Under the pieces are notes generated by a model. The model was not told the DNA's origin. It saw only the letters and a list, made by a program, of their open reading frames with translations, and made no database searches. 64,000 bases of DNA from contig JABYQS010000012.1 of assembly GCA_022592435.1 (NCBI GenBank), forward strand, positions 310,001-374,000. The letters run 5' to 3'. The stretch comes from Cerioporus squamosus. Lineage: Eukaryota > Basidiomycota > Agaricomycetes > Polyporales > Polyporaceae. Made by a program: the position numbers and the translations under genes. Positions 1 through 12,508 of this stretch are shown here, in pieces; the stretch's first letter is position 1, and every line of letters begins with the position of its first letter.

Positions 1-1262
1 GCGCGTTGGGTCGCATTTTGCGCCCGAGCCCATCGAGGAGAATACCTGCATCATGCGCACAAGTGTCAGAAAGCGTGTCTTCAAACAGGGAAAGGTCCTC
101 CTGATCCCAGCTGCTTTCGCTGCCACGCAGTAACAGGGTACAGACGCATGTCTCGGAGGGCGTACGCATATGAAGATGAAGAGTGACCCCCTGACGGCTC
201 GGGTAAACATCTCACTGAGCTAACAGCGTGCTGAGATGAGAGCTTTTGGAGGTGGGCGGTGGGAGGCCGCCGAGTCGCAGACCACCGAAATGGTGCATCC
301 CAGCTACGTGCCGGGCTGTCACAACATACGTCGCACGTGTGCTGCGGTCTTATGGGTAGACGTTTACGCCATTCAGCAATGGCAACGAGCCAGGAAACAG
401 GCGAGCAAAGGAGTAGAAGAGCATGAGTTAGCCGAATGCACATACCTTGATGTTGTTCTCATGACAATACTTGAGCAAGTCTACTTTCGTCGTGATGTTG
501 TCTATAGCATCTGCGACAGTGAATGAGAAGGATGAATGACGAGGGACAGATGATGACGCATACGGGCACAGCGCACTTACCTATGACCCAGTCTGCACCC
601 TCGAGGAGATCCCCGCCAGACTCCTTCCGCCAGAGCTCTATGCGCGCGTCGACCTCGACCACGCGTGATATCTGCTTGAGGGTCCGCTGGATGCACTTCA
701 CTTTGGGCGTGCCAACATCCGACAGCGTGGCGGTCGCGTGCCTGTTCAGAGAGGATAGAGTGACCTGGTCGAAGTCGACTAATCGAATCTTCGCAACTCC
801 TCTGCCAAGGAGGGTGAGTACAGTAGCTTAGAAATGCCTGCGTGGTGCAACGTACGATCTCGCGAGCATAACTGCTGCCCAGCTGCCCACCCCGCCGCAT
901 CCTACGACAACGACCGAGCTCTTCCGGATGCGCTCCATGCCCTCATCCCCAAAGAACGCGTAGTTGCGTGCAAGCTGCTCGCGCACTAGCTCCTCATCAT
1001 ACTCAATCGGTAGTTGGCGCTCCTGCGTTGACCCTGGAAGCTGGATACCGTCGTCTTCATCCTCGTTCCGCGTGTCTCTCTCCTTCCCCTTCTTCCCGTG
1101 ACCATCCTTCAACGACCGTCGAATCTCCTCGTCGAGAGACTTGCGTTTCTGTTGTCTGACATATTGCTGATACGCAGAGAACGCCGACGCTGTCAATACG
1201 GACGCGCCGAGAGCGGTGAGGACAAGCTGAGCACGATGAGAGTGGATGTCGAAAGACATCAT
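1..1262 (-). CDS. E1-like tRNA threonylcarbamoyladenosine dehydratase, 3' part missing
   Basis: Exons on the minus strand: 1262..856, 801..581, 510..446 and 45 running off the window; the first three introns are GT-AG and joining them keeps one frame. The product starts with a hydrophobic segment (about residues 10-28), as in the outer-mitochondrial-membrane anchored yeast Tcd1/Tcd2, followed by a charged linker. The E1/ThiF/MoeB fold then begins: the nucleotide-binding GCGGVGSW near residue 120, the SSLNRHA motif, WVIDAIDN, and SSMGSGAKCDPTR at the edge. This family uses ATP to cyclise t6A37 of tRNA to ct6A. A second Met lies one codon downstream of the first. The last intron (445..46) is long, about 400 nt, but the protein joins cleanly across it. 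The catalytic C-terminal half lies outside the window, so intactness cannot be judged. Confidence 0.85.
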
Positions 1263-3220
1263 TTTCGGCGCTTGGCTCCTCCAGGAGCGTGACAGGGCAT
1301 ATCTGTGACTACAATCACATGACTCTAGTAACGCTTCTCCCCGTCGGTCACGGATTTGCCGAGGTTAACACTGTTGCCTTCGTCCTGCTCCGAGTCTCAG
1401 TCACCGTGTGGACTCAGCTGATTGAAGCCTTAACTAGTACCAACTAGAAGTCTATATCCACGCCGATCGTTCTCAAGCGGATCCTGCTCTGATCTGGCAG
1501 CGGTTTGCGGGCTCAAGCTTCAAGTTGAGTCATGACAGCGCTTGGACAGCGCTGCATGCTCTCCGCTTGCCGAGAGGAGCGCTGGCTAAGAGCCTTTAGG
1601 TGTGTTGATCCTCCACTGTCTGGAACGCAAGCATCCAGCTGTTTGTATACATCAGTTGGTATCACTGAGCCGAATCTGACGTCCTCCGCAGGCTTTCCGA
1701 CACACTCGGACGTCAACATGCAGTCCCGCATGTTATTTCTCGCTCGAGTGTGGCAAACGTCTGTACATCCTACTGAGTCTGGAGAATCCGCCGACACTGC
1801 TCCCAGCGGTGTTCTTGGATTTCTGATACCTGAAGTCGTACTACCAAAGGTCACAGGTCGGGCGACAACATAGCAAGCCGTCATAATCTCGCATCTCGTG
1901 GGCCCTCAGAAGGCCGGACTGCCCTGGGTGGATCTTCAGCCAACCAAGCAACTTCCCCTTCGAATCATGTGTCCTGGCAAGTAGTGCCATTTTATACACA
2001 CAATCGATGTGACTGATACCCCCCTGCCGGCAGGTACATCGTACACGTACGGCCTCTCGTGCGTTTTCACTCGACCGAGATCGTCGCCATGCTCCTCGGC
2101 CCATAGCAAGTAAGCCATCGACTGGGATCCGTGGAGCTATCGCATACTTTGGTTTCGCTGCCCAGAACGTCATGCGGACAATGAGATCGTTTTTGGAGAG
2201 CTCCAGCTAAGTCGACCATCTGGTGTGGTCCGCAGGCAATTCGGTATGAGGCCCATATTGCCTTGCGTCCCCTCTTGCTGACCTCTCAATCAGAATGAAT
2301 CATGGGGCCTTCCGAGATCATGAATACCCTTGTCATGCAGTACTTATTGCATATCGGTCAGTCTTTGAACCGATGCGAAGGCGGTACTGCTAAGTCTGTC
2401 CGGCGAAAGCAACGGTGACTGACTCAACGTCCGCGGTTCATGGATCTCGTGCTGGCAAACCATACGATACGGAAAACGTCAAGCCTGGCATCCAGGGAGA
2501 TCTAGAAGGTATGCATTTCACTCAGTGGACACAATACATGGGCATGAGACGGCCAGTATGAGAAGCGTCAAAAGTTCGACAGGATGAGAAGCGTCAAATC
2601 TTACACGGTTTGGGAAGCGTCATAGACTCGAGCGAGAGATCATCCGAAGACTCATGGGCTCAGAGCTGCATTACCGTCTTCTCCGCACTCGCTTCCTGGT
2701 TTAACCACCTCGCATCTACAGGTTCTACAGACGCTTCCGCTATGGGAAACTTGTTAGCCATTTACAGTAGACATTCTGAGTCTATGGGGCGATCCAGCTC
2801 TTCTAGGTCGATCGATGATAGGTTGTAAAGCGTCAATCCTGACTCTGCGCTCCAGGTGAGAACGAAGTCGTCCGCAGTCGCTCTGGTCAGGTACGTTCAG
2901 AGGTTTGCCGCTTTGGGGCGTAGTAAGACGCTGACTGCTTGACCAGCCAGGGGACCCCATCGAGACAGATGGATAGAAGGCAGAAGGAGTCGCCTTGCGC
3001 TCCTTTCGCGGGTTCTCGGCATCCCGTTGAAACACTCCGCTCGACGTCACGCAGCTGTGCAGCGTCCTTGTTCATATTCCAATGATCAAGGTTAGTGACA
3101 GGCTGACAGTAGCGGTGTCATACCTCATGATTCGCACTATAAGAGCTCGAGTACCTTGAAGCTATATAGCTAGTTTCGAAAGCCCTCTTTCGAACCACTC
3201 AGCCGTTCTTCACATACACC
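1263..3220. other. Intergenic region, no gene recognised
   Basis: No open frame here shows a recognisable motif or consistent splice structure. Around 2553-2630 there are three loose copies of a GAAGCGTCA word. Close to the next gene, TATATAG (3163-3169) lies about 52 bp upstream of its ATG. Confidence 0.5.
3163..3169 (+). promoter_or_regulatory. Probable TATA box of the GH128 gene
   Basis: TATATAG lies 52 bp before the ATG at 3221, a typical place for a fungal TATA element with a short 5' leader. Confidence 0.5.
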
Positions 3221-4170
3221 ATGTTCAGCTCCACTGCATTCGTCGTCTTTCTCGCCGTCCTCTCGTCCATCGTCCGAGTTGGTGCCGCGAAAGCCGGGCT
3301 GCCCTGGACGACGCCGGTTTTCAGCATAAGCCAGTTCCTCACCACTGGCAAAGTCAATTGGTACGCATGCATACCGACTGATACGATACCAGGAGTTGAT
3401 CGCCCCGCAGGTACTACACGTATAGCACCTCGTCCGTGTCTACCTCCGCCGAGTTCGTGCCCATGCTTTGGGGCTCCTCGCAAGCCTCTCAGTGGGACAG
3501 CAACATCAAGAACGTCATCCAGAGCAAGCACGTCACGCACGTTCTCGGCTTCAACGAGCCCAACGAGCTCGGCCAGTCGAATCTGTCGCCTGCGGCTGCA
3601 GCGGCGCTGTGGAAGCAGCACATCCAGCCGCTCAAAGCGCAGGGCGTCCTGCTCGGCTCCCCGGCACCGAGCTCGAATAACGGCTTGCAATGGCTACAGC
3701 AGTTCATGCAGGCGTGCAGCGGGTGTACTGTGGACTTCATCGCAATGCACCAGTACAGCACGAGCGCGTCGAGCGTCATGTCTGCTGTCCAGCAGTACCA
3801 TAACGCGTTCCCCGGGAAGCCGATCTGGGTCACGGAGTGGGCCTGCCAGGTACGTACCCGACGGAACGGGCGAATGAGCCGTCTTGGCTGAAGCTCACAA
3901 CTGGTTCTGCAGAACTTCAGTTCCGGAAGTCACGCTGCATGCTCTGCGTCTGCGGCCTCAAGCTTCATGAAGACGCTCCAGGCGTTCTTCGATAGTCAGA
4001 GTTACGTCCAGCGGTATGCCTGGTTCGGAGTGTTCTCACCCACCGGTCCGGTGAGTTTCATTGGACTGGCATGCCTCACCTCATCAATTGCTGACATATC
4101 TGTGCAGAACGACTTGGTGGACTCGTCGGGTCATATCAACGCGCTGGGCAAACAGTACATTGGGGCGTAA
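3221..4170 (+). CDS. Secreted GH128 (Asl1-like) beta-1,3-glucanase
   Basis: Exons 3221..3360, 3411..3849, 3913..4050 and 4108..4170 give a 259-residue protein. Residues 1 to about 22 form a signal peptide ending in GAA-K, so the enzyme is probably secreted. The rest matches the Asl1-like glycosyl hydrolase (GH128) TIM barrel: an early WYYTYS strand, GFNEPNE near residue 95 (the acid/base Glu of the family) and WVTEWACQ near residue 188 (the nucleophile Glu), followed by a conserved Cys and the W-F-G-V-F-SP segment of the last strands. GH128 enzymes hydrolyse beta-1,3-glucan, either in the fungus's own wall or in prey or host material. Length and both catalytic Glu are normal; the gene looks intact. 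Confidence 0.92.
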
Positions 4171-5258
4171 CGTAGACATCTGGTTCGCCCGACGTAGACT
4201 GGCAGTCTGTCCCGCGGTTAAGCCTTTAGAGAAGCTATTTCCACTTGTCATTAATGTAGTACGGCTCTTGTATCAATGAAGCGAGGGGTCAGAGCAGAAC
4301 ACAGTCCATGACAGGCCGCACTCAACTTCAGGCCTGGTCGGAGCTGGCTGAGTTCGACCATGGGGTGAGAACATTCTGTCGGAGTCGTGCTGAGTACGAA
4401 CAATCCGCAAGTCGAGTGGCAATGTTCCGACGTGATCAACTCCGATTCTTTCCAAGATCCATCATTCTCTCTTCGGAGCTGCGAACATTCAAATTCATGA
4501 GAACTTTGCATGCGAAGACAGATGCTACGATGATACGATAGGCCTACGGCACTTTGAGTGTGCTCGCGGGCACGGTCGCAGCGAAATAGTCGGTGAGTTT
4601 CCTCTTTGTCTTGGCGTGGTGACATCCCCATTCGACGACAAATGTTGGTCGAGGGGGCCCGGGGAGGATTGTTCGAACTGATCCGCTCTTCAGCGGCATA
4701 TTCGCGACGCTGACGGGATCAAGGTGTGAGCGTAGGCATCCGGACATTCCGGGAGCTCGATACCATGTCCATTTCCCTCACGCTGCGCATGTCGACATGT
4801 GCAGCGCGAGGGCGGGACCGCGACATCTGGCAGGAGCAAGAACGGCGGGAAGACCTATAATTGAAAGGTTCTGGCCCCTGGGCGGTCGGAAGAGGCAAGC
4901 GCTTCAGATCACCGTGACGACGGGGAGGAGGCGTCGCCATCGGGAGACACAGCCCGGGGCGTGTTGCCATCGTCGTGCTACCGTGTGTTCGCCATCAGGA
5001 GGCCAGCCACCCGCACAATATCGGGCGTGCTCTCGGCCCCTTGTTGTTATCGCCCTATCCCGGGTGTCCTTTCACGCTTTCACGACCATCGCTCCTTTCA
5101 TTTCTCCCTCGGTGCAGGCGTCGCCCTTTCCTCGCAGCCAGTCTGCATTCCGTTCTTTTCTTTCTCCTAGGCGGCGTCGTCGTCCTTGAGCTGCTGGCCC
5201 GGTCACTCTTGAAATGCACCTTGCTCTCCCCTAGGACTCCCAAGCACACTCTGGTTCC
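4171..5258. other. Intergenic region with pyrimidine-rich leader of the next gene
   Basis: No protein motif seen. From about 5080 to 5240 the plus strand is rich in C and T, as is common just upstream of well-expressed genes in filamentous fungi. Confidence 0.45.
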
Positions 5259-8200
5259 ATGGGCGAAATCTGTCTCTCGGTCGCTCCCATCCTCCGCTGT
5301 CAGTCCCTCACTAGGCTCGAAGCTGGTATTCTCCTCCTGCCGCCTGGTTTCGAAATCATCTTCGCGATCGTGTTGTTGTGGGTCAAGCGTGGTTCTGACA
5401 AGTGAGTGCCACTCTTTGTATTACGATGGTGGCGGGGACGCATTTGGGCAGCGGTACCTGGGCAGAATTGGAGGTAGCGGCTGCGCCCGCAGGAGAGCAG
5501 GAGCGGTTAGTATGCCGGACGTTTGGCGGTGGGATGTTCAAGCGAGATGTGGGGACGGAGGTACGCCCGGCTCAATGTCACACCCCGATCGCGCGTCATG
5601 GCGCATAATGTTCCTCTCAAGCGAGTGCAGTCTCTTCACATCTATCGGCCTCATATTGCTCTTCATACGAGTCAATTTCCGCCTTCCTGCACGTCTGATA
5701 TTGAATGGGTTATTTCCCACAGGAAACATGTCTTTCTCGCATCCGAAGTATTCGTGTACTTCTTCCTAGCGGTACTCGACCTCCTCACGCACACCCTCCC
5801 TACCATCGGGAACTCTCTCGACTCCTTCAGGTCGCTTGACATCATCGTTGGTCAGTGCTGTCGCTCGAAACGTTCGTCCGGCTGTCTACTCACTATACGA
5901 CTACAGGCGTCGCATCATTCATCCCACTCTTCCTCTACACCTTCGCGCTCTACCTCCTGACGACGACCGACCTCATTCCCGCCCTCCCCGTTCGTTTCCA
6001 GAACCTTGCGAAATATGTCCTCATCGCCTTCATCCCTCTCATCATCCTCATGAATGAGCTCGGTTCATTCATCGGCATCACCTACCGTGAGTGTGCTCTC
6101 CTGAAATGCGCCGCGGCGACACCGATATTCACGTCTATACAGGCAGCTTCGGCGGCGTTGACGGTACGCCTCTTGTGCTCGGAGTTGGATTCACAGACTC
6201 CGTCACGCAGATGTTCCTTAGCAGCGTGACCCTGGTTCTTCTCACTGCCTTCCAGGCAGCCAACTTCTGCATCGCGTTCTACCGCCTCATGAAGGCCCTC
6301 TCGCACCAGCGCTCCCTTGACTCCTCACAGAGCGAGAAAGAGATGGAGGCGCACCTCTTCCGCGGCCTCGGCTGGATCGTCGCGGGAACCAAGCTCGGTG
6401 CGATCGAGACCGTCATCGGGTTCGCAACTGGAGGCTTCGGCATCGCGTTCACGCGTCGTCTCCTCCGTCTGCTTGGGCACGGCTGCCTCATCATCGGCAT
6501 AGTCAAGGGTGTCGACACTGTCGAGGACTTCCAGCTCTATAGCCCCGGCGAGGCGCGGAAGCGCCGCAAGTCCGCGCTTCGCGCCATGATCCAGAACCCG
6601 CGCTTCAGTACGTTCCGCCATGTCGGCGGCCACGACTTCGACCAGCACAACCCGTTCGACGAGAAGCGCAACTCGGTCATCAAGCTCGGTGACCCGTCCT
6701 GGATGCGTCGCGACCGCAAGCTCGCCTCGATTGACGAGGAGCGTGCGACCCCTGGCCTGCTGAAGACGCGCAAGTCTTCCAGCATTACCTTTAACCTGGC
6801 CTCTCATCCGTCGCTCAGCCGTAAGGGCATGCGCGAATCGGTGTCTTCCTTTGGGTCGGTCAAGCGCAACTCCTGGCCGTACGCAAGGAGCGAGGCCGAT
6901 GGATACGAAGACATCCAGGAGGAAGCGCGAGAGATCGATGTTCCTGTGGCCGTCCCCCGTGTCCCTCGCTTGCCCCGCGCCCCCAATGCTGCCAGACAGC
7001 GGGTGACCGTACATATCCGCCAGGACCGCCTCCCCGTCCTCGAGCTCCGCCGTTTCTCCAACCTCGAGTTCCTCGACCTCATCCACGACCCCTTCCGCGA
7101 CCCACAAAACCGCGCCAAGTCGCTGCCCGGAGACTTTGAGCCCGCACAGCAGCACCCCGTCGGCCACGTCTCCGCCTCGTTCACGCGTCTCCCGGCTTAC
7201 GGGGGCAGTCGGAACCCAGGTCTTCCGACCTCCGTCCGTGCACCTTCGACGCGCACTGTGCGTTCTGTCCGTCAACCGACCTTGCGCGACTCCGTCATGA
7301 CCCGTGAGGCTAATCGGGTAAGCAGCTTCGCGAGCTTCGACCAGCCCTTGAGCAACGTCGGCTCGCCCTCGCAGAACCCCCGCGACAGCGCCGTGAGCTT
7401 CGGCGATCCCAGATCTAGCGTCGCGTCGTTCGTCCAGCCGCGTGCAAGCACGATCAGTTACGATGACCCAGAGGAGCCAGCCTCCGCCACGTCGTTCCAT
7501 GCCATCGGCTCCCCGAACGCCACACTCACTAGCTGGGAGACTCCTGGGTCGAGGGCTGCTGCCCGCTTCGCCGCGAGCCGCAAGGACCGTGGCCTCTCCT
7601 CTGTCACCACTGCGTCCGAGGTGCACGAGCTCGCGCTTCAGTTCCCCGGCATCCCGCCACGGCCCTTCGCCACTGGCCCCATCCGCCGTAGCATGCTCTC
7701 CCAGGAGGTTCCCCGGACGGAGTTCATCGCAGAGGGCGTCGAGATGCCCGTCTCGGAGTCCCCGGAGCAGCTGTCGCCGGCACCCTCACCAGAGCCGGTC
7801 GTGCGCATTCCGTCGGTCAAGCGCAAGCCCGCGCCATTGATGACGGAGGGCCTGTACGACGAGCGGACGAGGAGCATCGAGATCGAGCAGATCGTCGACG
7901 AGGACGTCGCCGTGCAGTCGCTCCCCACGCCCATGTCTGCCCCACGCCGAGGAGCCATGGCTGCCGCCCGGCGCACCCACAGCGCGGAGCTCGCGGACGT
8001 GCCGATGTCGCCGGAGGAGGACGACAGCTTCATCTCGGGTGATGTCGAGGTCGTGCGCGCGGCGTCGCTCGTCAAGCGCAGGGCGGACGAGGGCCCGAAG
8101 CTCGTGCGTGTGAAGAGCGTCGGGAGCGCGCCAATGCGCTCTGTGTCGTCTGCGCATCGGACGGCGTTCACGCGGGAGAGCGTGAAGGTGGAGCTTGGCC

Positions 8201-8268
8201 ATATTGCTCGGGAGGGGAAGTTGGCTGCCGCGGCGAGTGCTAACGATGAGGTTATCCACATCGCGTAA
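5259..8268 (+). CDS. Multi-pass membrane protein with long disordered tail, family not recognised
   Basis: Exons 5259..5401, 5723..5850, 5907..6086 and 6143..8268 give 858 residues. The first exon and the 321-nt first intron are the least certain part; the junction nevertheless stays in frame and joins one hydrophobic segment to the next. Six or seven membrane segments occupy about residues 20-270: an early one with LLPPGFEIIFAIVLLWV, then ASEVFVYFFLAVLDLL, IPLFLYTFALYLL, YVLIAFIPLIILM, one around LSSVTLVLLTAFQAANF, and a Gly-rich pair near IVAGTKLGAIETVIGFATGG. About 590 residues of Ser, Pro, Arg and Glu-rich low-complexity sequence follow, with many RxxS and SP sites, so the tail is probably cytoplasmic and phosphorylated. 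The seven-helix-like layout recalls receptor-like proteins, but no diagnostic motif was found and no function is claimed. Confidence 0.7.
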
Positions 8269-8747
8269 ATACGGGGTAGGTGACAGGTGGCGAGCTGTGT
8301 AGTGGTGCTGTGTGTACGACGTCGATTGTGTTGCTGTCGTGCGGAGTCTCGAGTATCATAGCTCTCTGACCTTGGTTAGCGGATACGGACCGTCCTAGTA
8401 GTGTAGTGTGGTTGTAGCAACATCGACGTGTATGGTTTCGTTTCAACCATCTTCTCTTCTTAATGCTAACTTATTGCGAGCGCATGGATCAAACCCACCT
8501 TAATCTGGAGAGAGGCTTCTATGGCGGATCGCAGTGAGAAGACGTGCTTGCGTATGGTTGTGGCACACGGTGCGGCTGTGTTATGGATGGCGGATGGTCC
8601 ACTTACGTTGTGTGCTCGCGGATCCAGCACCAAAGCGGGAGCGCGGATCGTGCAGACGAAGAACCCGAAGCAAGGCCGGATACAACAACTGCATAGGTAC
8701 CCTGATGAAATATGGATGCGACATATAAGTACAATACACTATGACAA
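8269..8747. other. Shared 3' region between convergent genes
   Basis: 479 bp between the stop codons of the membrane protein (plus strand) and the esterase (minus strand). No coding signal seen; it presumably carries both 3' UTRs. Confidence 0.5.
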
Positions 8748-11135
8748 TCACGGTTGGACATTCAGGTTGTTGATGAAGTCTATCTGTTCAGCCCGGTAAT
8801 TGTCAGCCTTGTACCCCAGGGAGTCGTTGCCATGGAAGGTCAGCATGACAGGCTCCTCGGGACTATATTTCGGCCAGTACGTGCCCGGGTGATGACCATT
8901 CGGATCGCCGAAGTTGGCAAAGTGGATCAGCATGTCTGCCATGTCTCCACCGCCGTACATGTTCGGGATCTCGGTTCCGTGTGTCTGAATACGACCACGA
9001 AGAGTTCCGTCAGCGTGCGCATGTCGTCCGGAGCCAACACCAGGACTCACTACCCCGAAGCCGTCAATGAAGTTACGCTGGTAGTCTGGCGGAGGTTTCA
9101 GCAAATTGTCACATGCAGTCCAAGGACTCGGAGACGCACAGTAAGACCACACGTTTTGCCTCGCGGACAGATGACGAGACAGCAGGCGGTGGTTAGAGTC
9201 GAAGTCCAGGTCTCCGGCGAGCGATCCAAGCCTCTTGTAGCCCGGTGCAAGTTGGTACTTTTGATGTGTACCATACGGGGCACCGACGGCAGGATCATCC
9301 GGGTACAGATCCAGTAGTCGCGTCAGGTTTGCCTCGGAGATGCGTGGGTACACTCCTTTGATGTAATCCGCTAGGACGGTGTCATTCCTGTCGGGAGGGA
9401 GGGCGGAGTGAATGCATGAAAGCGAGGCCAGGCCTTCACAAGGTAGAACTCACGCGCCATCGGGAAATGCGATCGCGGCAATCGTGCCATCATCTTCCGC
9501 TATACCTTCATTGTGGATGTGACGAGAGCGTCCCAACGAGAGCGCGATCAACTCACCTGTGACTATAGGTACGGGTGCAATCTTTCCGTTGACGAGAGCC
9601 TGCTGTGGTAGGTCTTGGAGGAAGTCCCCGTCGGCAGCGAGCGACCAGAAGGCGTCACCCGAAGTGCCCACCACGGATTGGAAGGTCTCGCTAGGCACCT
9701 CCCGCAGACACGCCAGTGAGTCCGCTGCACCAGAGCAATTCAGCGCGGACACGCAATTGTCATAGATGGCTTGTCCCGCTGGTGCGTCGATCCATTGTAT
9801 GTGTTGGAGAGCCCCAGACTCGGCCCACACACCGGTGAACAGCCTTTCCGTATCACCGCCGTTGGCTACGGTATGAAGGCTTGCGGATGCTGCACCCGCA
9901 CTGAGACCGAGCCTAGATGGAAAGAGATTGCCGATCAGATTTGTGACAACTAGCATGCTGAAGGGGCGACTGCGATCATGCTACTCACAAGGTCACTCGA
10001 CTGGGGTCGCCTCCGAAAGCGGAGATATACTTTTGAATCCAGCCCAGAGCCAGCCGTTCTGGTTGTTGATGTGTGAGGGTTAGAAGAATATTGTTATCAT
10101 GCTTGTCTGTGCTCACGATCTCGGAGGCCCAGATTGCCTGCCTTCGCATCTTTGACGGCCTTGCCTGGCAGGAAGCCGTATGCTGTAGTGGGAAATCCCA
10201 TGAACGTCCTGACGGATACACTTGTAGATGTATTGATACGCACGACCTAGTCTGTCGGGGCGTACATTAGTGAGGCACGCGGATACCAACTCATGGAGTA
10301 CGTACCGGTAGTTCATAGATACCCATATGATCGGTTCGCCGATTTCAATAGACCGATTTACCATGACCCTTCCATCGACACTGAAATGTGAGATGAGAGC
10401 ATAGTCAACATCGAACGATCGCGTACACTCACTTCGAGCTGGCACTGAATTCAAAACCGCCTGGAACGCATTGTCAGCCACGGCCCACGCTACGACGCGA
10501 ACTGCGATGGGGCATCATACTGAAGAAGATATACTGAACACGTGTCATTATCCAGCTGCGATGAGTACAGATGTTCCACACGTACCGCGACAACCGGGAG
10601 CTTCTGGTCCGTGGTTACCTTCGTCGGAGTGATGACGTTCAGATTCAAGCCTGCGCCGAGGCCGAGTTGTCAGATCCGCATCGGACAAGAAAAATAAGGA
10701 CACGTGCAATCCTCGTCGAAAGGAGCAGGCACTAGCGAGTCGAATATGGATATATACTGTTGCATCTCCGGCGTTGTCCAGGGCGGGAGCGCGGAAGTCC
10801 TCAGAGTGAACGTATTGAAGCAATAGTTACCCCACGCAGACGCGTTGATGGTACCCGTATACGGAGGGACGGGTTCCGGCGGTGCCAGTCGGCGATTTCC
10901 TACCCTGCGCAGCCCACAGAGAGAAGTTAGACCTCATCTATGATACGGCATAATCGACTCACGGAGGCTGGGCGTACGGGATGCCTAGGAATGAGTTGGT
11001 CGTGTTGTCGTGCACGCCATACACCGTCGCCTCATCGAGCTTGACGGAGGGTAAACCTGCAGGGTAAGAAGGCGCCCCGAGAGCGCATGTAATGGCAATA
11101 GCCAGAAATGAAAGAAAGCAGTAGAGGAGTAGCAT
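8748..11135 (-). CDS. Secreted type-B carboxylesterase/lipase with micro-exons
   Basis: Thirteen exons: 11135..10963, 10904..10708, 10650..10586, 10533..10521, 10460..10433, 10380..10306, 10251..10247, 10182..10117, 10058..9989, 9912..9557, 9499..9454, 9387..9051, 8984..8748; 555 residues in one frame. A signal peptide (about residues 1-20) precedes the alpha/beta-hydrolase (carboxylesterase type B) fold. Family landmarks in order: LGIPYAQPP, EDCLNLNVITP, GFEF, WVSMNYRLAYGFLPG, FGGDPSRVTL, the nucleophile elbow GLSAG (Ser near 235, where GESAG is usual), the acid in EDDGT (about 351) and the His in THGTEIP (479). The first two Gly of the oxyanion GGGF stretch read F-S. Exon 7 is only 5 nt, and intron 2 starts with GC. 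The enzyme presumably hydrolyses esters outside the cell; the substrate is unknown. Confidence 0.88.
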
Positions 11136-12508
11136 GGCTCCGCGTCCAGGGAAGAGTATACGACTGCAAAGTATCCTGGTGCATACGGAGAGGGGCTGTT
11201 CGATTTAAATACCTGCGCGTCATTCTTGAGGGGCGTCCAAGCGAAATGCACCCGTCATTGGCCTATAATGTCGGGCGATTAGTGCCAAGGTATGTCGGTA
11301 AACGATCTTACAGACGTTCATAGTCACGGAATCTTCCTAAGTGAGTAGTCAGTGTGAATTCAGCTAGCCTATACTTGGCTTTCGGCGATCATCGGTTCTT
11401 TGAAGGATGATGAGGATGATACGATGTGGATTGATGAGGACGGCAGCATTGTCCTACATCGTAAGATTGGGATGTATCGGCTTCGCAGGAGTGGAGTCGC
11501 TCGACACTACTCGCTCCATGGAAAGGCGGAAATCTGCGCGAAGTCATGGTAGGTGCTCTCAACTGAGACTACCTGTACACACCTATTCGCAACCGCAGGG
11601 TGTATTGGACGGCTGTCAGTGCCATGTATGATGCATCGCAGAACCTAATGATCCATGCTGTCAAGGCGGAGATCTAAAGCTGCAGGGTCATTATACTATA
11701 TGGAGGGGGCAGGAATTCATACCTGTTCTTACCACAGAGGGCTACAGAAGACTCAGAGGCTCACAGACGTAATCCTTGAGGGGAGTGCTGGAGGTCACTT
11801 GCTGTATTGTGGCGAAGTAGGGCATGCGCATGAGCTTGAGCGAGTCATAGTGATCACTCAATGACGAGGGCAAGACTGGTGACATACCTGAGCCTCGTAT
11901 GAGCAGCTGTAGTGGCGTTCTGTGACGGTATGCAGATGTTTCTTCTGCATCTCAACATATCGTGGTGATTACGGGGAAAGAGAGATTATACTGGATTGTA
12001 GGCAACTGAACGCAATCTGACCCGAAGCACAGCCTCGTGCCAGTGGCCCTCGGTAAGCGCCATCTGAACTTGTAGTTGAACCACTGGCAGACCCAAGGCT
12101 TGTACTTTGTAAATATGCCGGAAGTAAACCGGAAGTGTATCCTATACAACATCCCCAGGGCATGCAAGAGGTACGGCCACGTTCGACCCTATTGGAAGCA
12201 GCTTGTCCCGGCGACGGGCTCAGGCCGCCGACTCCACGGCTTTCTCTCGCACACTTAGTGTCCTGCACGCACCACAGTGACACAGGATATATAGCTAGTT
12301 CACGATGTACGATATACATTCCTTTCCAAACCAAAAGAGACATCATTACAGGACATGATGAGACCACATTTACCGATGCTAACTGCATCCACTACCAGCA
12401 TCGCCGACCCGCCGTGCAAACTGATGGCGACACCTGTGTGGTGCTTCCCTGACTTTACGACCGAGATGAAGAGGGGCCAATTGAGGAGCGACCCAATAAG
12501 CAGTCCTC
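11136..12508. other. Intergenic region, no gene recognised
   Basis: Upstream of the esterase start and downstream of the thaumatin-like gene stop. Scattered open frames of under 140 codons on both strands show no motif and no consistent codon use. Confidence 0.5.

Noticed and set aside
81..443. 120-codon minus-strand open frame
   Set aside because: It lies inside the third intron of the E1-like gene and has no family motif; the conserved protein joins cleanly across it.
6325..7626. 433-codon minus-strand frame
   Set aside because: Antisense to a well-supported GC-rich exon; composition reflects codon bias on the other strand and it has no splice structure or motif.
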